The notes under the pieces were generated by a model. The model was not told where the DNA came from. It saw only the letters and a program-made list of their open reading frames with translations, and searched no databases. Made by a program: the position numbers and the translations under genes. Of a stretch of DNA of 64,000 bases, positions 45,009 to 57,837 are shown piece after piece. Location: NCBI RefSeq assembly GCF_963678635.1, contig NC_087067.1, positions 30,848,401 through 30,912,400 on the forward strand. The letters run 5' to 3'. Positions within the stretch are counted from its first letter, which is position 1. Each line of letters begins with the position of its first letter. The stretch is from Symsagittifera roscoffensis (taxonomy: Eukaryota > Xenacoelomorpha > Acoela > Convolutidae).

Positions 45009-45344
45009 GAAATAGCCCATGTACACAAAGAAATTACTGAAGAAAAGATAAAACGACAAATCCTTGACCACTATCTCAAAGATAAATGTAATATGACATC
45101 ATATTATGGTGTATTTACAATCGAATTCCCATTAACAAAACCAAATCACATAGAACACCAACTACAAACTGACGATATAGATATAGAATTCTCAAAAGTT
45201 TTTACAGATTATGTAAGAAAAATACAAATCATTTATAGCTATCTATCCATAATAGAATTAAGAAAAACACAGGATGACTCACCAACTCAAACATCCCGAC
45301 TTACAGCGGTAAGACAAAAAATATTTTTTCTCTCAAAATTTTAA
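45009..45344 (+). pseudogene. Element C: frame upstream of gag, unknown role
   Basis: An open frame of 111 codons (EIAHVHKEITEEKIKRQ..., YYGVFTIEFPLTKPN...) ends in TAA at 45344. Protein-like stretches continue in other frames to about 46020 (SSDDETELADETDYV, then QTTIQFIVKPSVIPKYS), so a longer protein has been broken. I do not recognise it. It lies between the LTR-like repeat and gag. Confidence 0.4.
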
Positions 45345-46041
45345 AGAAAAATAACATTAAACACAATCTGCAAAAGATACTAGCATGGTTTTTAATTGAT
45401 TATTTCGTCCATAACATTGATCTTATATCACTAGCAAGAAAAAGTTTTCGACCACAAAGTTCAGACGACGAAACTGAACTGGCAGATGAAACAGATTATG
45501 TTTGCCACCCTGAAAGGTCTCATCCGTTATTTTTTAATATACCAACTGATATATCAAGTCAAGCAATTACCACAGTTTCCATCAAAAGAGATTATGTTAG
45601 GATAATTCCACTTAAACTACATTTCATTATTCACTGACAGAACAGGAAACAATAGTTTAATTTCTACATTTTTTAATCAAGAAAGTTTAAACGGAACAAG
45701 AAATCTTACACAACAAGATATCCAAACTGCATCAATTTTCGTAAATGAAGAAATAATTGAAACAAGGTCAACAACAACGCAACAAAGCATTTCCCCTACT
45801 CACCCTACACTTACAACTCCAAGAAATAAAGCGGCAGCATTTCCACAAACAACTATACAATTCATAGTAAAACCTTCCGTTATTCCAAAATATTCACAAA
45901 TGGTTTATCAAACATTTGAACTAGTAACGTTATCAAGACAAACAAATAAACAAAAGACGTCAAATAGAAATACCTTCTCAGATCATAACTATAATTTTTT
46001 TTTGCAAAATCCAAAACAATAAACCCCCCCCCCCCCGCAAT

Positions 46042-47640
46042 ATGACTAGTCAAAATCAATCACAATCAGAAAATCAAAAAGTTCCACAACAAACTTCTCA
46101 ACCAGTTAATGATCAACCACGAGCTACACTAGACCGTAGCGAAAACTATCCAATTTTTCAATAAAACGAAAAAACATGACAAACTAAAATCATATTAGGA
46201 ATCAACCACATTACTCAGAAGATGAAGAATACTATCAGATTCTTTCTATCAACTTGATCTTTTTGAACCATATACACGAAACGAACAAACAAGACAAACA
46301 TGACATAACCCAACGTCATACAATAAAAACTTTCGATCACAAAATACAGTAAGTGCACAAAATTACCATTCAACTCAATTTCAAAATGAAATCTGATTAC
46401 CATTTTATCTACAACAACACGAAATAACAAAAACTCAACTTACAAATTTTTCTCAAACACCAAAAGCCGCAGAATCACTACAAATGACAATAACTCCATA
46501 CCTCATGGGTGGCTCCTCTATATTTTCAAATAGGCCACTAATGATTTTCACAGGAGCAGATCCTGGATACTCAGTAGAAGATTATTTTAATGCAGTCACA
46601 GCCAATTTGATTTTAAATATAGGACCTGAACCAGTAAAAACATCACTTCATCAAATTGGATACATAGACCCACAGCTCTAATCCAATCCACACTTGATGG
46701 CGCAGCCCAAATTTGTTTTGACTTTTACCGATATATATTAAATCAGATTGGAAAAGATTTACGCAAGATTTTTCAAAAATTATCGACTCTGAAAGAAACA
46801 AACAACGCCAAAGTGTCTTATGCAATGAAATTCGTAGAATCCCAAGCAAACAATTAAACAACTTGCAGTAGGAATTGAAACATTAGTAAGAAAAGCATAT
46901 TCCCTTATTACGCTTGATTATAAGAACACAAAAAAGACAGAAATTTTAATGATGACTCTAACACCACAACTACGGAAAATAGCGATAAGAAGGAGAGCTT
47001 CACATCCGTCTTCGATTCGAGAACCCGATATAGACTTCAGAAAGCTAGTAGATAAACTAGAACAAGCTAAAATCACCATAAAACTGATAGAAACAGAAAA
47101 CTTAAATTTAAATTATGTAAACAACATTCAAACTACTACTTCACAAATAAATAATCTTCATGACTCTAACACTGAATTAGCTGAAAAAATCACTCAAATA
47201 TTAAATATCTACGGAAAAAAAACAATTTTTAAAGGCAAACCATCATTCAAAAAATGGTGTGACTAATACCGTAGATATGGACATAGCGTTGCTGAATGTA
47301 GACAAAAACAACAAAATAATCAGAACAAACCACAAAACATAGAGAACCAAACAAATCAATTTACCAATAAAAAAACATTCACAGTAACAATAGTCCAGGA
47401 AATCCACTCCCCGATAACTATAAAACCTCTAGACAACAATCACCCTACAGATATAACTATCCCGGAAGATCTCCAGATCAAAGACATTCACGAAATTTCT
47501 CACAAAAGAGATGTAGTCGATCAAACAGTCAGAACAATCAATATCGAAACAACTATTCAAGATCAAACTCAAACAGAAGTAACTACTCAAATTATAACAG
47601 AAATGGTTCAAACCTTAACTCTTGAATTGAAATAAAATAG
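46042..47640 (+). pseudogene. Element C: gag with broken zinc knuckle
   Basis: An ATG at 46042 follows a C-homopolymer and opens a Gln/Ser-rich N-terminus (MTSQNQSQSENQKVPQQTSQ) that stops after 40 codons. Capsid-like sequence follows in a shifted frame at 46484-46681 (FTGADPGYSVEDYFNAVTAN) and 46949-47266 (MTLTPQLRKIAIRRRASH, then KLVDKLEQAKITIKL). The zinc knuckle at about 47255-47305 is damaged: after WCD there is a stop, and the second Cys position is Tyr (YRRYGHSVAEC). An Arg/Ser/Asn-rich tail (SRQQSPYRYNYPGRSP) completes the nucleocapsid region. Confidence 0.7.
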
Positions 47641-48304
47641 ACATTATTCAAATGACCGTTCTAGAAATTCCTTATATAATAAAACCAGAAATTATTCAAA
47701 CAATAGGAACAAACAATATCGAAAGAACAGACCACGAAACTATTCAAACAAAAGATCAAACTATAACAATTATCACAATAGATCGCGTGACACTTCCCAG
47801 AATAGAAATTAAAATTATCAAAATTGACAGTGAAACTTTTCTTAATCACCTCACAGAAATAATACACATATCAAAATTCACAACAAAACTATAGAAGTAG
47901 TACTTATAAACATCAAAGGCAAATTAATCAAGTAAAATCAGTTGAAGAAACTCAATCAGACATTCGCGGTATTTATAAGATAGAGAACACAGATTTACAG
48001 CTAAATCACGTAATTTGCGAGTCCACAGACGATGAGAACGAAACAGAAAATACGCTTTCAATGAACATGCTTCAGATTGAAAACGAACACGAAACACCAG
48101 TAGAATCGAATTTTTACGAAAACAATAATCACCATTTCCAAAACCCTGATAACATTCAGAAAATAACAGACTATACTGAACAAGAACTTAAAGGAAGTTT
48201 GAGCACAAACAATATAATCAGAATACATCAAATAAAATACAAATACACAAAGAAAAAATTTGGACAATCCCACTCCTCTTAGAAAGTCGAAAAAAAAAGA
48301 TTTT

Positions 48305-48745
48305 CAATCACCAGACCTCGAAATTGATTTTTTAATAGACTCAGGAGCAGAACCAACCATAATAAATATTCCCACATTGAATGAAATACAGACTTTACAC
48401 TCAAAATTATTACCCTTTAAAACCTCAAGCTAATTAGCTACAGCACAAGGATCAAGGTTAGCTAGTTTTGGAAAAATTCAATTGTTCCTTGTTCCCACTA
48501 AAACAATGCAACAGAATAAACTTTCAAATAAACCTTTCAAACAAGCATTTCATATCACAGATATAAAACACAATATCGTTGGAATACCATTTATTACTAA
48601 ATATATTCCCATAATTAATATTTTAAACAGCAATATACATATAAAAGACATAAATACAAGAATGAAAACTTCATCACTTACACTTTTTCAAAGACTAAAT
48701 AAACAATCACCTATTTTCTCCAAATTCTACCCTATATATAACTAA
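48305..48745 (+). pseudogene. Element C unit 1: retropepsin-type protease
   Basis: The plus strand reads DFLIDSGAEPTI with the D-S-G active-site triplet, then QGSRLASFGKIQLFLV, and HNIVGIPFITKYIPIINIL, where I-V-G stands at the I-L-G position. Stops interrupt the region, for example between KTSS and LATAQG. Similar copies lie in units 2 and 3. Confidence 0.75.
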
Positions 48746-49126
48746 GGAGGAAAACACCTGAAACCATTAGCAGGACATGTATATAACATTTCAGTAAGCC
48801 AAGTCCATCAATATAACATGAAACAGAACAAACAACAACTATATATGTCAGACCTTGAATTCGGGCCAATTCATAAATTTTTCTGAGTAATAATCTCATC
48901 CATCAGATACACGAATAATACAAATTCAGACATAATTTTATTACATGTATACAATAATTCTCCATATAAAAAACATTACCTCTAGGACTTTTAGGTTATT
49001 GTGAAATTAATGCAACAATTTTTCCCACAATAGAAATAGCATATAGAGTGAGTAATATTTTAAAACTATTAGATATATGTCAATCAACATTTTTTAATGA
49101 AAATTTATCAATAAATAATATAATAA

Positions 49127-49590
49127 GTGATAAAAAATGAAACACAGACTAGTTCACAAAAATACCTTGTTTTAAACCAACATTTCAGATATCAAAATAC
49201 ACAACTGTACAACAAAATTTCCTCACAAGGTTCAATTTTCAAAACTCTCAAATTACACAGAAATTTTGAGCAACTAGCCGAACTGCTATTAAAGTACCCA
49301 ATGGCTTACGCCACATCTAAATTTGATGTTGAAAAAAAAAATTCACCACTACACTTTCCTCTGAAACCTGACGCAGTTTTCAAAAAATAACCAGCAAGTA
49401 AAGTCCACAACGACCACTCATTTTCATTAAAAATGTCATAACATGTTTAGACGTTGTTTTCATGCAATCACAGAGCAAAAACCGAAATGTTTATTGTCTT
49501 AGCTAAAAATCTTCAAATAATACCTAAAGAAAACATGACAGCAGCCCCGGATAAATCACATAATTTTCTCACCCGTGTAAACATAGATCA
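49127..49590 (+). pseudogene. Element C unit 1: reverse transcriptase remnants
   Basis: The segment FEQLAELLLKYPMAYATSKF and SPLHFPLKPDAVFKK marks the RT N-terminus. It is followed almost directly by ITCLDVVFMQSQSK, the active-site region in which the expected Y-x-D-D has become CLDV. The fingers and first half of the palm are deleted between them. The remaining thumb side (PKENMTAAPDKSHNFLTRV) runs to the deletion joint. Confidence 0.65.
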
Positions 49591-49871
49591 AAGACAATAC
49601 ACAACATAAACCACTCAGACAAAAATTTTAAAAGACTGATCTGTTCCCCTTAATAGAAAAAAAAATCTAACTGATAATATAAACAGTCATTAGAAAATTA
49701 AAGTCTTGGCAAAATTATAAAACAAAACCCATAAAAGCTGATATCACAATTCTAGGAGACAAAACACTTCTGAGAAAATTTAAAAAATTCAAAAATACAT
49801 CCATAATTGAAAACACATATATTTTAGAATACCAAACATTTGATCTAAAAGTACCCTGCTTACCACTAAAT

Positions 49872-50400
49872 ATGATACTCCTAGCATTTCAGATTTCACA
49901 TTCCCTAAACACTAAAGGACATGCAGGATCAGAAAAAAACATACTCAAACTTTTTTTAAACGTTTCACACTACAAATACACCGATTTGGTCAAAGTATTA
50001 TGCAACGATTGCATACCATGCCAATTAAATAAACCATACCCACATCAAAAACAAATAGCAAAAAAACAAGATTTTAAAGAACTAAGTTGACATCTTAACC
50101 ACAGAATCTCATGCGATACAAAAGTACCAGTATCACCCGCTTCAGAAGGAAACTCATATAAAATAGTCATATTTGACGCATTTATACACAACGTAGCAAT
50201 CAACCCAGTACCTCATTGTAATACCTCTAATGCATATACAACATTTTATAAACACTGTACAGCAAAATTTGGGTTACCAGAAATCCTTGTCACAGATAAT
50301 GGCACTGAGTTCAGAATTATTGAAATAATCACATTATGACATTTGTATAACATTAAATACAAACCACGAACATCTCATGCCCCTTGGACTCGACAACTCA
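49872..50400 (+). pseudogene. Element C unit 1: integrase, partial
   Basis: The zinc-binding domain shows HSLNTKGHAGSEK and CNDCIPCQLNKPYP (H-H-C-C). The core has VIFDAFIHNVAIN (first Asp) and ILVTDNGTEF (second Asp). After SHAPWT the sequence jumps to the pol tail, so the third acidic residue is absent. One stop interrupts the frame near 50338. Confidence 0.75.
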
Positions 50401-50746
50401 GGCAATACCCAAAAACAAACAATTGACTAAATTTTTCACCAAAAAAAAAATTAAAAAAATACCCGACAAAAATCCCAAGAAAGATGCAATAAGCAAATAT
50501 CTCAAAAACAAAGGGAAAACCGAAAATAAAAAGAAAAAAATTTAGCACAAGAAATGAAAGAAAAGTCTGAACAACGACAATCATCGCGACTTCAAAATCA
50601 ACCACGAAAAGATTATAAAACCTTTATTTCACCTAAAACTTTAAACAAATTTATATTCCAAAAACCCCTTTTTAATTACTTAATCATTTTAAACCTTTAG
50701 AGATATAAAATTTTTTTCTTCTCTTTTCTAAAAATTCATGCTAATG

Positions 50747-52254
50747 ACAGTAACAAAAGTCCCGGAAATCCACTCCCCGATAACTATAAAACCTCTAGAC
50801 AACAATCACTCTACAGATATAACTCTCGCGGAAGATCTCCAGATCAAAGAAATTCACGAAATTTCTCAAAAAAGAGATGTAGTCGATCAAACAGTCAGAA
50901 CAATCAATATCGAAACAACTATTCAAGATCAAACTCAAACAGAAGTAACTACTCATCGTAACTAACAGAAATCGTTCAAACTCAAACTCTTGACTTGAAA
51001 TCAAATAGATTAAATTGATTTTTTAATAGACTCAGGAGCAGAACCAAACATAATAAATATTCCCACATTGAATGAAATACAGACTTTACATCCAAAATTA
51101 TTACAATTTAAAACCTCAAGCAAATTAGCTACAGCACAAGGATCAAGGTTAGCTAGTTTTGGAAAAATTCAATTGTTCCTTGTTCCAACTAAAACAATGC
51201 AACAGAATAAACTTTCAAATAAACCTTTCAAACAAGCATTTCATATCACAGATATAAAACACAATATCGTTGGAATACCATTTATTACTAAATATATTCC
51301 CATAATTAATATTTTAAACAGCAATATACAAATAAAAGACATAAATACAAGAATGAAAACTTCATCACTTACACTTGTTCAAAGACTAAATAAACAAACA
51401 CCATTTTTCTCCAAATTCTACCCTATATATAACAAGGAGGAAAACATCTGAAACCATTAGCAGGATATGTATATAACAATTCAGTCAGCAAAGACCATCA
51501 ATATAACATGAAACAGAACAAACAACGACTATATTATATGTCAGACTTTGAATTCAGGCCAATTCATAAATTTTTCCGAGTAATAATCTCATCCATCAAA
51601 TACACGAATGATACAAAATCAGACATAATTTTATTACATGTATACAATAATTCTCCATATAAAAACTATTACCTCTAGGACTTTTAGGTTATTGTGAAAT
51701 CAATGCAACAATTTTTCCCACAATAGAAATAGCATATAGAGTGAGTAATATTTTAAAACTATTAGATATAGGTCAATCAACATTTTTTAATGAAAATTTA
51801 TCAATAAATATTATAATAAGTGATAAAAAACGAAACACAGCCTATTTCACAAAAACACGTTTTTTTAAACCAACATTTCAGATATCAAAACACACAACTG
51901 TACAACAAAAATTCCTTACAAGGTTTAATTTTCAAAACTCTCAAATTACACAGAAAAATTGAGCAACTAGCCGAACTGCTATTAAAATACCCAATGGCTT
52001 ACGCCACATCTAACAAAGGGAAAACCGAAAATAAAAAGAAAAAAATTTAGCACAAGAAATGAAAGAAAAATCTGAACAACGACAATCATCGCGACTTCAA
52101 AATCAACCACGAAAAGATTATAAAACCTTTATTTCACAATCTAAAACTTTAAACAAATTTAAATTCCAAAAACCCCTTTTTAATTACTTAATCATTTTAA
52201 ACCTTTAGAGATATAAATTTTTTTTCTTCTCTTTTCTAAAAATTCATGCTAATG
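50747..52254 (+). repeat. Element C tandem unit 2 (1508 bp): NC tail and protease only
   Basis: The unit repeats the nucleocapsid tail and protease (DFLIDSGAEPNI at about 51,018; frame 51068-51451 with QGSRLASFGKIQL). It then jumps at about 52,013 (GCCACATCTAA to CAAAGGGAAAACC) straight to the pol tail. Compared with unit 1, a second nucleocapsid segment and all of RT and integrase are missing. Confidence 0.8.
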
Positions 52255-53196
52255 ACAGTAACAAAAGTCCCGGAAATCCACTCCCCGATAACTATAAAAC
52301 CTCTAGACAACAATCACTCTACAGATATAACTCTCGCGGAAGATCTCCAGATCAAAGACATTCACGAAATTTCTCAAAAAAGAGATGTAGTCGATCAAAC
52401 AGTCAGAACAATCGATATCGAAACAACTATTCAAGATCAAACTCAAACAGAAGTAACTACTCATCGTAACTAACAGAAATCGTTCAAACTCAAACTCTTG
52501 ACTTGAAATCAAATAGACATTATTCAAATGACCGTTCTAGAAATTCCTTATATATTAGAACCAGAAATTATTCAAACAATAGGAACAGACAATATCGAAA
52601 TAACAGACCATGAAACTATTCAAACAATAGATCGAACTATAACAATTATCACAATAGATCACGTGACAATTCCCAGAATAGAAATTAAAATTATCAAAAT
52701 CGACAAAGAAACTTTTCTTAATCACCTCACAGAAATAATACACATATCAAAATTCACAACAAAACTATAGAAGTAGTACTTCTAAACATCAAAGGCAAAT
52801 TAACCAAGTAAAATCAGTTGAAGAAACTCAATCAGACATTCGCGGTATTTATAACACAGAGAACACAAATTTACAGCTAAATCACGTAATTTGCGAGTCC
52901 ACAGACGATGAGAGTGAAACATAAAATACGCTTTCAATGAACATGCTTCAGATTGAAAATGAATACGAAACACCAATAGAATCGAATTTTTACGAAAACA
53001 ATAATCACCATTTCCAAAACCCTGATAACATTCAGAAAATAACAGACTATACTAAACAAGAACTTAAAGGAAGTTTGAGACAAACAATATAATCAGAATA
53101 CATCAAATAAAATACAAATACACAAAGAAAAAGTTTGGACAATCCCACTCCTCTTAAAAAGTCGAAAAAAATAAAGATTTTCAATCACCAGACTCG

Positions 53197-53635
53197 AAAT
53201 TGATTTTTTAATAGACTCAGGAGCAGAACCAAACATAATAAATATTCCCACATTGAATGAAATACAGACTTTACATCCAAAATTATTTCCTTTAAAACCT
53301 CAAGCAAATTAGCTACAGCACAAGGATCAAGGTTAGCTAGTTTTGGAAAAATTCAATTGTTCCTTGTTCCCACTAAAACAATGCAACAGAATAAACTTTC
53401 AAATAAACCTTTCAAACAAGCATTTCATATCACAGATATAAAACACAATATCGTTGGAATACCATTTATTACTAAATATATTCCCATAATTAATATTTTA
53501 AACAGCAATATACAAATAAAAGACATAAATACAAGAATGAAAACTTCATCACTTACACTTGTTCAAAGACTAAACAAACAAACACCATTTTTCTCCAAAT
53601 TCTACCCTATATATAACAAGGAGGAAAACATCTGA
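53197..53635 (+). pseudogene. Element C unit 3: protease
   Basis: The same motifs as in the other units are present (DFLIDSGAEPNI, HNIVGIPFIT). A short deletion near 53,287 shifts the frame between the active-site region and the rest (frame 53357-53635). Confidence 0.7.
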
Positions 53636-53924
53636 AACCATTAGCAGGATATGTATATAACAATTCAGTCAGCAAAGTCCATCAATATAACATGAAACAG
53701 AACAAACAACGACTATATTATATGTCAGACTTTGAATTCAGGCGAATTCATAAATTTTTCCGAGTAATAATCTCATCCATCAAATACACGAATGATACAA
53801 ATTCAGACATAATTTTATTACATGTATACAATAATTCTCCATATAAAAACTATTACCTCTAGGACTTTTAGGTTATTGTGAAATCAATGCAACAATTTTT
53901 CCCACAATAGAAATATCATATAGA

Positions 53925-55170
53925 GTGAGTAATATTTTAAAACTATTAGATATAGGTCAATCAACATTTTTTAATGAAAATTTATCAATAAATATTATAA
54001 TAAGTGATAAAAAACGAAACACAGACTATTTCACAAAAACACCTTTTTTTAAACCAACATTCAGATATCAAAACACACAACTGTACAACAAAAATTCCTT
54101 ACAAGGTTTAATTTTCAAAACTCTCAAATTACACAGAAAAATTGAGCAACTAGCCGAACTGCTATTAAAATACCCAATGGCTTACGCCACATCTAAATTT
54201 GATGTTGAAAAAATAAATTTACCACTACACTTTCCTCTGAAACCTGACACAATTTTCAAAAAACAACGAGCAAGTAAAGTCCACAACGACCACTCATTTT
54301 CATTAAAAATGTCATAACATGTTTAGACGTTGTTTTCATGCAATCACAGAGCAAAAACCGAAATGTTTATTGTCTTAGATAAAAATCTTCAAATAATACC
54401 TAAAGGAAACATGAAAGCAGCCCCGCACAAATCACATCATTTTCTCACCCGTGTAAAACCTTAGATATAATTTTGAAGGAAATACAATAGCCCTATTAAA
54501 ATCCCGCATAGACGTAACCATAAAACTTGAACCTCCATCAAATAAAAAGAAAATCTAAGAAATTCATGGAATGCTTAACTTTTTAACTAAATCGTCTACA
54601 AAATGCAACTATATTTAAGACCATTTTATAACATTCTCTGACAGCGAAATAATTTTGAATGGACAACAGAACATCAGAAACGATTTGAAGAAATAAAAAC
54701 ACTTCTCACTGAACAAATACTATCCCAGATCCAGACCAAACATTTTATGCTATGTCCTACGCCTCAAATTTTGGCATCGACGCAGAATTATTACAATCAC
54801 ACAGTGGAATAAATAAAACGAATCTCATTTCAACAAACTCAAGACTATTTACACAAACTAAACTTAGACTCTCTACACTTATGAGAGAATGCACAGCTAC
54901 AAAATTCACTCTCACAGAGCACGAATTTTTAATACTTGGATCAAAACATTCAAAATTTCTATTTACAGACCATAAACCTATAGTTTTTTCTTTACACAGA
55001 AATCAAATCCAAACCATAGAGTTTATAGATTTCAATTAATTTTAAAAAAATTTGCAAACCTACATATAGTTTGGACAGCAGGAAAAAATCTTGCATTACC
55101 AGACACACTCAGTAGAAACATACCACTTGAATTATTAACAAGAAAAACAACAGTAAAAATACCATAAAAA
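53925..55170 (+). pseudogene. Element C unit 3: reverse transcriptase ends and RNase H
   Basis: The N-terminal RT segment (frame 53925-54317) is followed by the altered active site (CLDV instead of Y-x-D-D) with the fingers and palm deleted, as in unit 1. After thumb-like sequence, RNase H lies at 54752-55039: YASNFGIDAELLQ, MRECTATKFTLTEHEFLI and LFTDHKPIVF. The first catalytic Asp is Tyr, while the Glu and second Asp are kept. ALPDTLSRN follows as the tether. Confidence 0.75.
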
Positions 55171-55659
55171 ATTAAGTTTTTTCATGCAAAAGATGAAACA
55201 TCACCACGATTAGAATGCAAATAAGCAGTAAGAACTGATGTTGATCACGCACAAAAAAAGAACTTACAACGCTTTCCATTATATTTAGATTGTCAAAATA
55301 ATTACTATGAAGTAGATCTACTAAGAAACTCTACATTTAAACCGATACCATATTCAACATAGATCAAAGACAATACACAACATAAACCACTCAGACAAAA
55401 AATATAGAGGACTGATCTGTTCCCCTTAATAGAAAAGGAAAATCTAACTGATAATGTAAACAGTCATTAGAAAAGTAAAGTCTTGGCACACTTATAAAAC
55501 AAAACCCATAAAAGCAGATATCACAATTCTAGGAGACAAAACACTTCTAAGATACTTTAGAAAATTCAAAAATACATCCATAATTGAAAACACATATATT
55601 TCAGAATACCAAACATCTGATCTAAAAGTACCCTGTTTACCACTAAGTATGATACTCCT

Positions 55660-56253
55660 AGCATTTAGCATTTCACATTCCCTAAACACTAAAGGACATG
55701 CAGGATCAGAAAAAACATACTCAAAATTTATTCAAAATTTTCACACTCCAAATACACCGATTTGGTCAAAGTATTATGCAACGATTGCATACCATTCCAT
55801 ATAAATATACCATACCCACATCAAAAACAAATAGCAGAAAAACAAGATTTTAAAGAACAAAGTTGATATCTTCACCACATAATCTCATTTGATACAAAAG
55901 TACCATTATCACCCTCTTCAGAAGGAAATTCATTATTAATGGTCATATTTGACGCATTTATACTCTACGTAGCAATCAACCCAGTACCTCATTGTAATAC
56001 GTCTAATGCATATACAACATTTTATGAACACTGTACAGCAAAATTTGGGTTACCAGAAATCCTTGTCACAGATAATGGCATTGAGTTCAAAAATATTGAA
56101 ATAATCACATTATGTCATCTATATAACATTAAATACAAACCACGAATATATCATGCCCCTTGGACTAATGCTTTAGTCGAAGGAATGAAGAGTTTACTTC
56201 AAGAATGTCTCAGATGTATCATAAATGGAATCGATACAAGATATACTGAATAG
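55660..56253 (+). pseudogene. Element C unit 3: integrase
   Basis: The zinc-binding part (HSLNTKGHAGSEK, CNDCIPFHI) has lost a Cys (Cys to Phe). The core frame 55939-56253 has VIFDAFILYVAIN, ILVTDNGIEF and APWTNALVEGMKSLLQE, so all three acidic positions (D, D, E) are present. It stops in TAG at 56251. This is the best-kept catalytic region of element C. Confidence 0.8.
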
Positions 56254-57837
56254 TCAACAGATAAAAATTATTCAACCTGGCCTACAATTCACAAATAACA
56301 AGCTTAGGACTATCACAAACCACTGAAACCACTGAAACCAATAGTGTTCACAGCAATTTCCTTAAAACACGCACAAGGTTATTGCCAACCTACAAAAGAA
56401 AAAAGAATCAATTACATAAACACGATGAAGATCATTTTCATCGCCCACAAACCTTAAAATTAGCCTCCGGCACAGTTACCAAATAGATTTTAAACAGAGA
56501 TAAAAAACACAATGAAGTTGATCAAAAAATAGCCAAAAAACTATTACAAAGACAGTATGTTCACTCCCAAATAAACTCACCATTCACACTATCTACAAAT
56601 TTTTCACCACAAAAAAAAATAAAATACCCGACAAAAATCCCAAGAAATATGCAATAAAGAAATACCTCAAAAACAAAGGAAAAACCAAAAATAAAGAAAA
56701 AATTTTTACCACAAGAAATGAAAGAAAAATCTGAACAACGACAATCATCGCGACTTCAAAATAAACCACAAAAAGATTACAAAACCTTCATTCCACAATC
56801 TAAAACTTTAAAGAACCCCTTTCTAATTACTTAATCGTTTTAAACCTTTGGAGATATAACATTTTTTTCTTCTCTTTTATAAAAATTCATGCTAAGTCTC
56901 TTGAACAATTAGTTCAACTTTAGCCAATCAGAAACTATCCAAACCTCACCTCATTCTGACACCACTTCTTTAACCGACACTTTGCAAACTTCAAACATAT
57001 CTGTAACTATAATTAAAAGACCTCCAGGTCAAAAATAAGCAACAAGCTTACATTTGACAACCGGAATCAACAAAATCTAAACTTTACAACCCTCCCATAT
57101 CAACTTGTACAAAAATCAACAATATTTTACCAATTTACACTCCAAATTTCCCTAAGGAAAAATATGTACGAATAACTCCTGGATACCCCCAATCATCACA
57201 TTAATAAAAAACAAAACTAGAAAGCTCATTCTTAGACCTTCAGACTTTTTTTCACCAAAAATGCCTATTTACAACCCACTTGTCAAAAATCAATAAACAA
57301 TCCGACCACACTCAAATTTAGCCTCAAAAAATAAAAGATAATTCAGCAAGAACGAATCATTTCTCAAATGCTTCTTTCCAAATCATCCAAACTTGTCAAA
57401 ATCATAACTTCGAAACCTTTTTCAATCCTATCAATCTTTTTTCAAATCTTTAAATTTTTTTTATAGATACTTTCGAACTGTTTCTCTTTCTCATCATAAT
57501 CTTTTGCAGTTTTTTCGTAATATTCTATTCACTACACAACACCTATCTCAACTTTGCAAAATTCTTGATCAACTCCTCAGGTAAGATATTTTAACAACTA
57601 TTTAAATGTTAAGACATCTATTGAACAAAAAAGACATTTTTCTTCTTTTACTGATATTTTAAACAATTTTAAGATTTCTAATTCTGACAGTATGCAAATG
57701 TATAAGAAAGCAAAAACATCTTTTGCATTAGCATCGATACTTTTAAATATTTTCATAGAAGAATATTATAATCAACATAAGTTTTCTTCATAGGTAAAAA
57801 ATTTAACGAACTTTTCAAAATTGCTAATCAACAACCA
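56254..57837 (+). other. Pol tail, non-coding joint and possible splice sites
   Basis: Lys-rich pol-tail sequence continues in broken frames to about 56,800. A strong donor CTCAG|GTAAGAT lies at 57581 and an acceptor TTTTCTTCATAG at 57793, a 213-nt possible intron just 5' of ORF-X. Retroelements with a third ORF often express it from spliced RNA, so these sites may be meaningful. No open frame longer than chance is seen. Confidence 0.35.

Larger units (their letters stand above)
47381..50746 (+). repeat. Element C tandem unit 1 (3.37 kb): NC, protease, RT ends, integrase
   Basis: The unit starts at ACAGTAACAA in the nucleocapsid tail and ends at the pol 3' end (…AAATTCATGCTAATG), where unit 2 begins at the same ACAGTAACAA. 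Its pol lacks RNase H and most of the reverse transcriptase: the sequence jumps at about 49,585 (…CACCCGTGTAAA to CATAGATCAAAG) compared with unit 3. Confidence 0.8.
52255..56895 (+). repeat. Element C tandem unit 3 (4.64 kb): most complete pol
   Basis: Starts at the same ACAGTAACAA as unit 2 and contains nucleocapsid tail, protease (about 53,197-53,635), RT ends, RNase H, integrase and pol tail, ending at TTCATGCTAA (56886-56895). Sequence identity with units 1 and 2 is high where they overlap. Confidence 0.8.
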
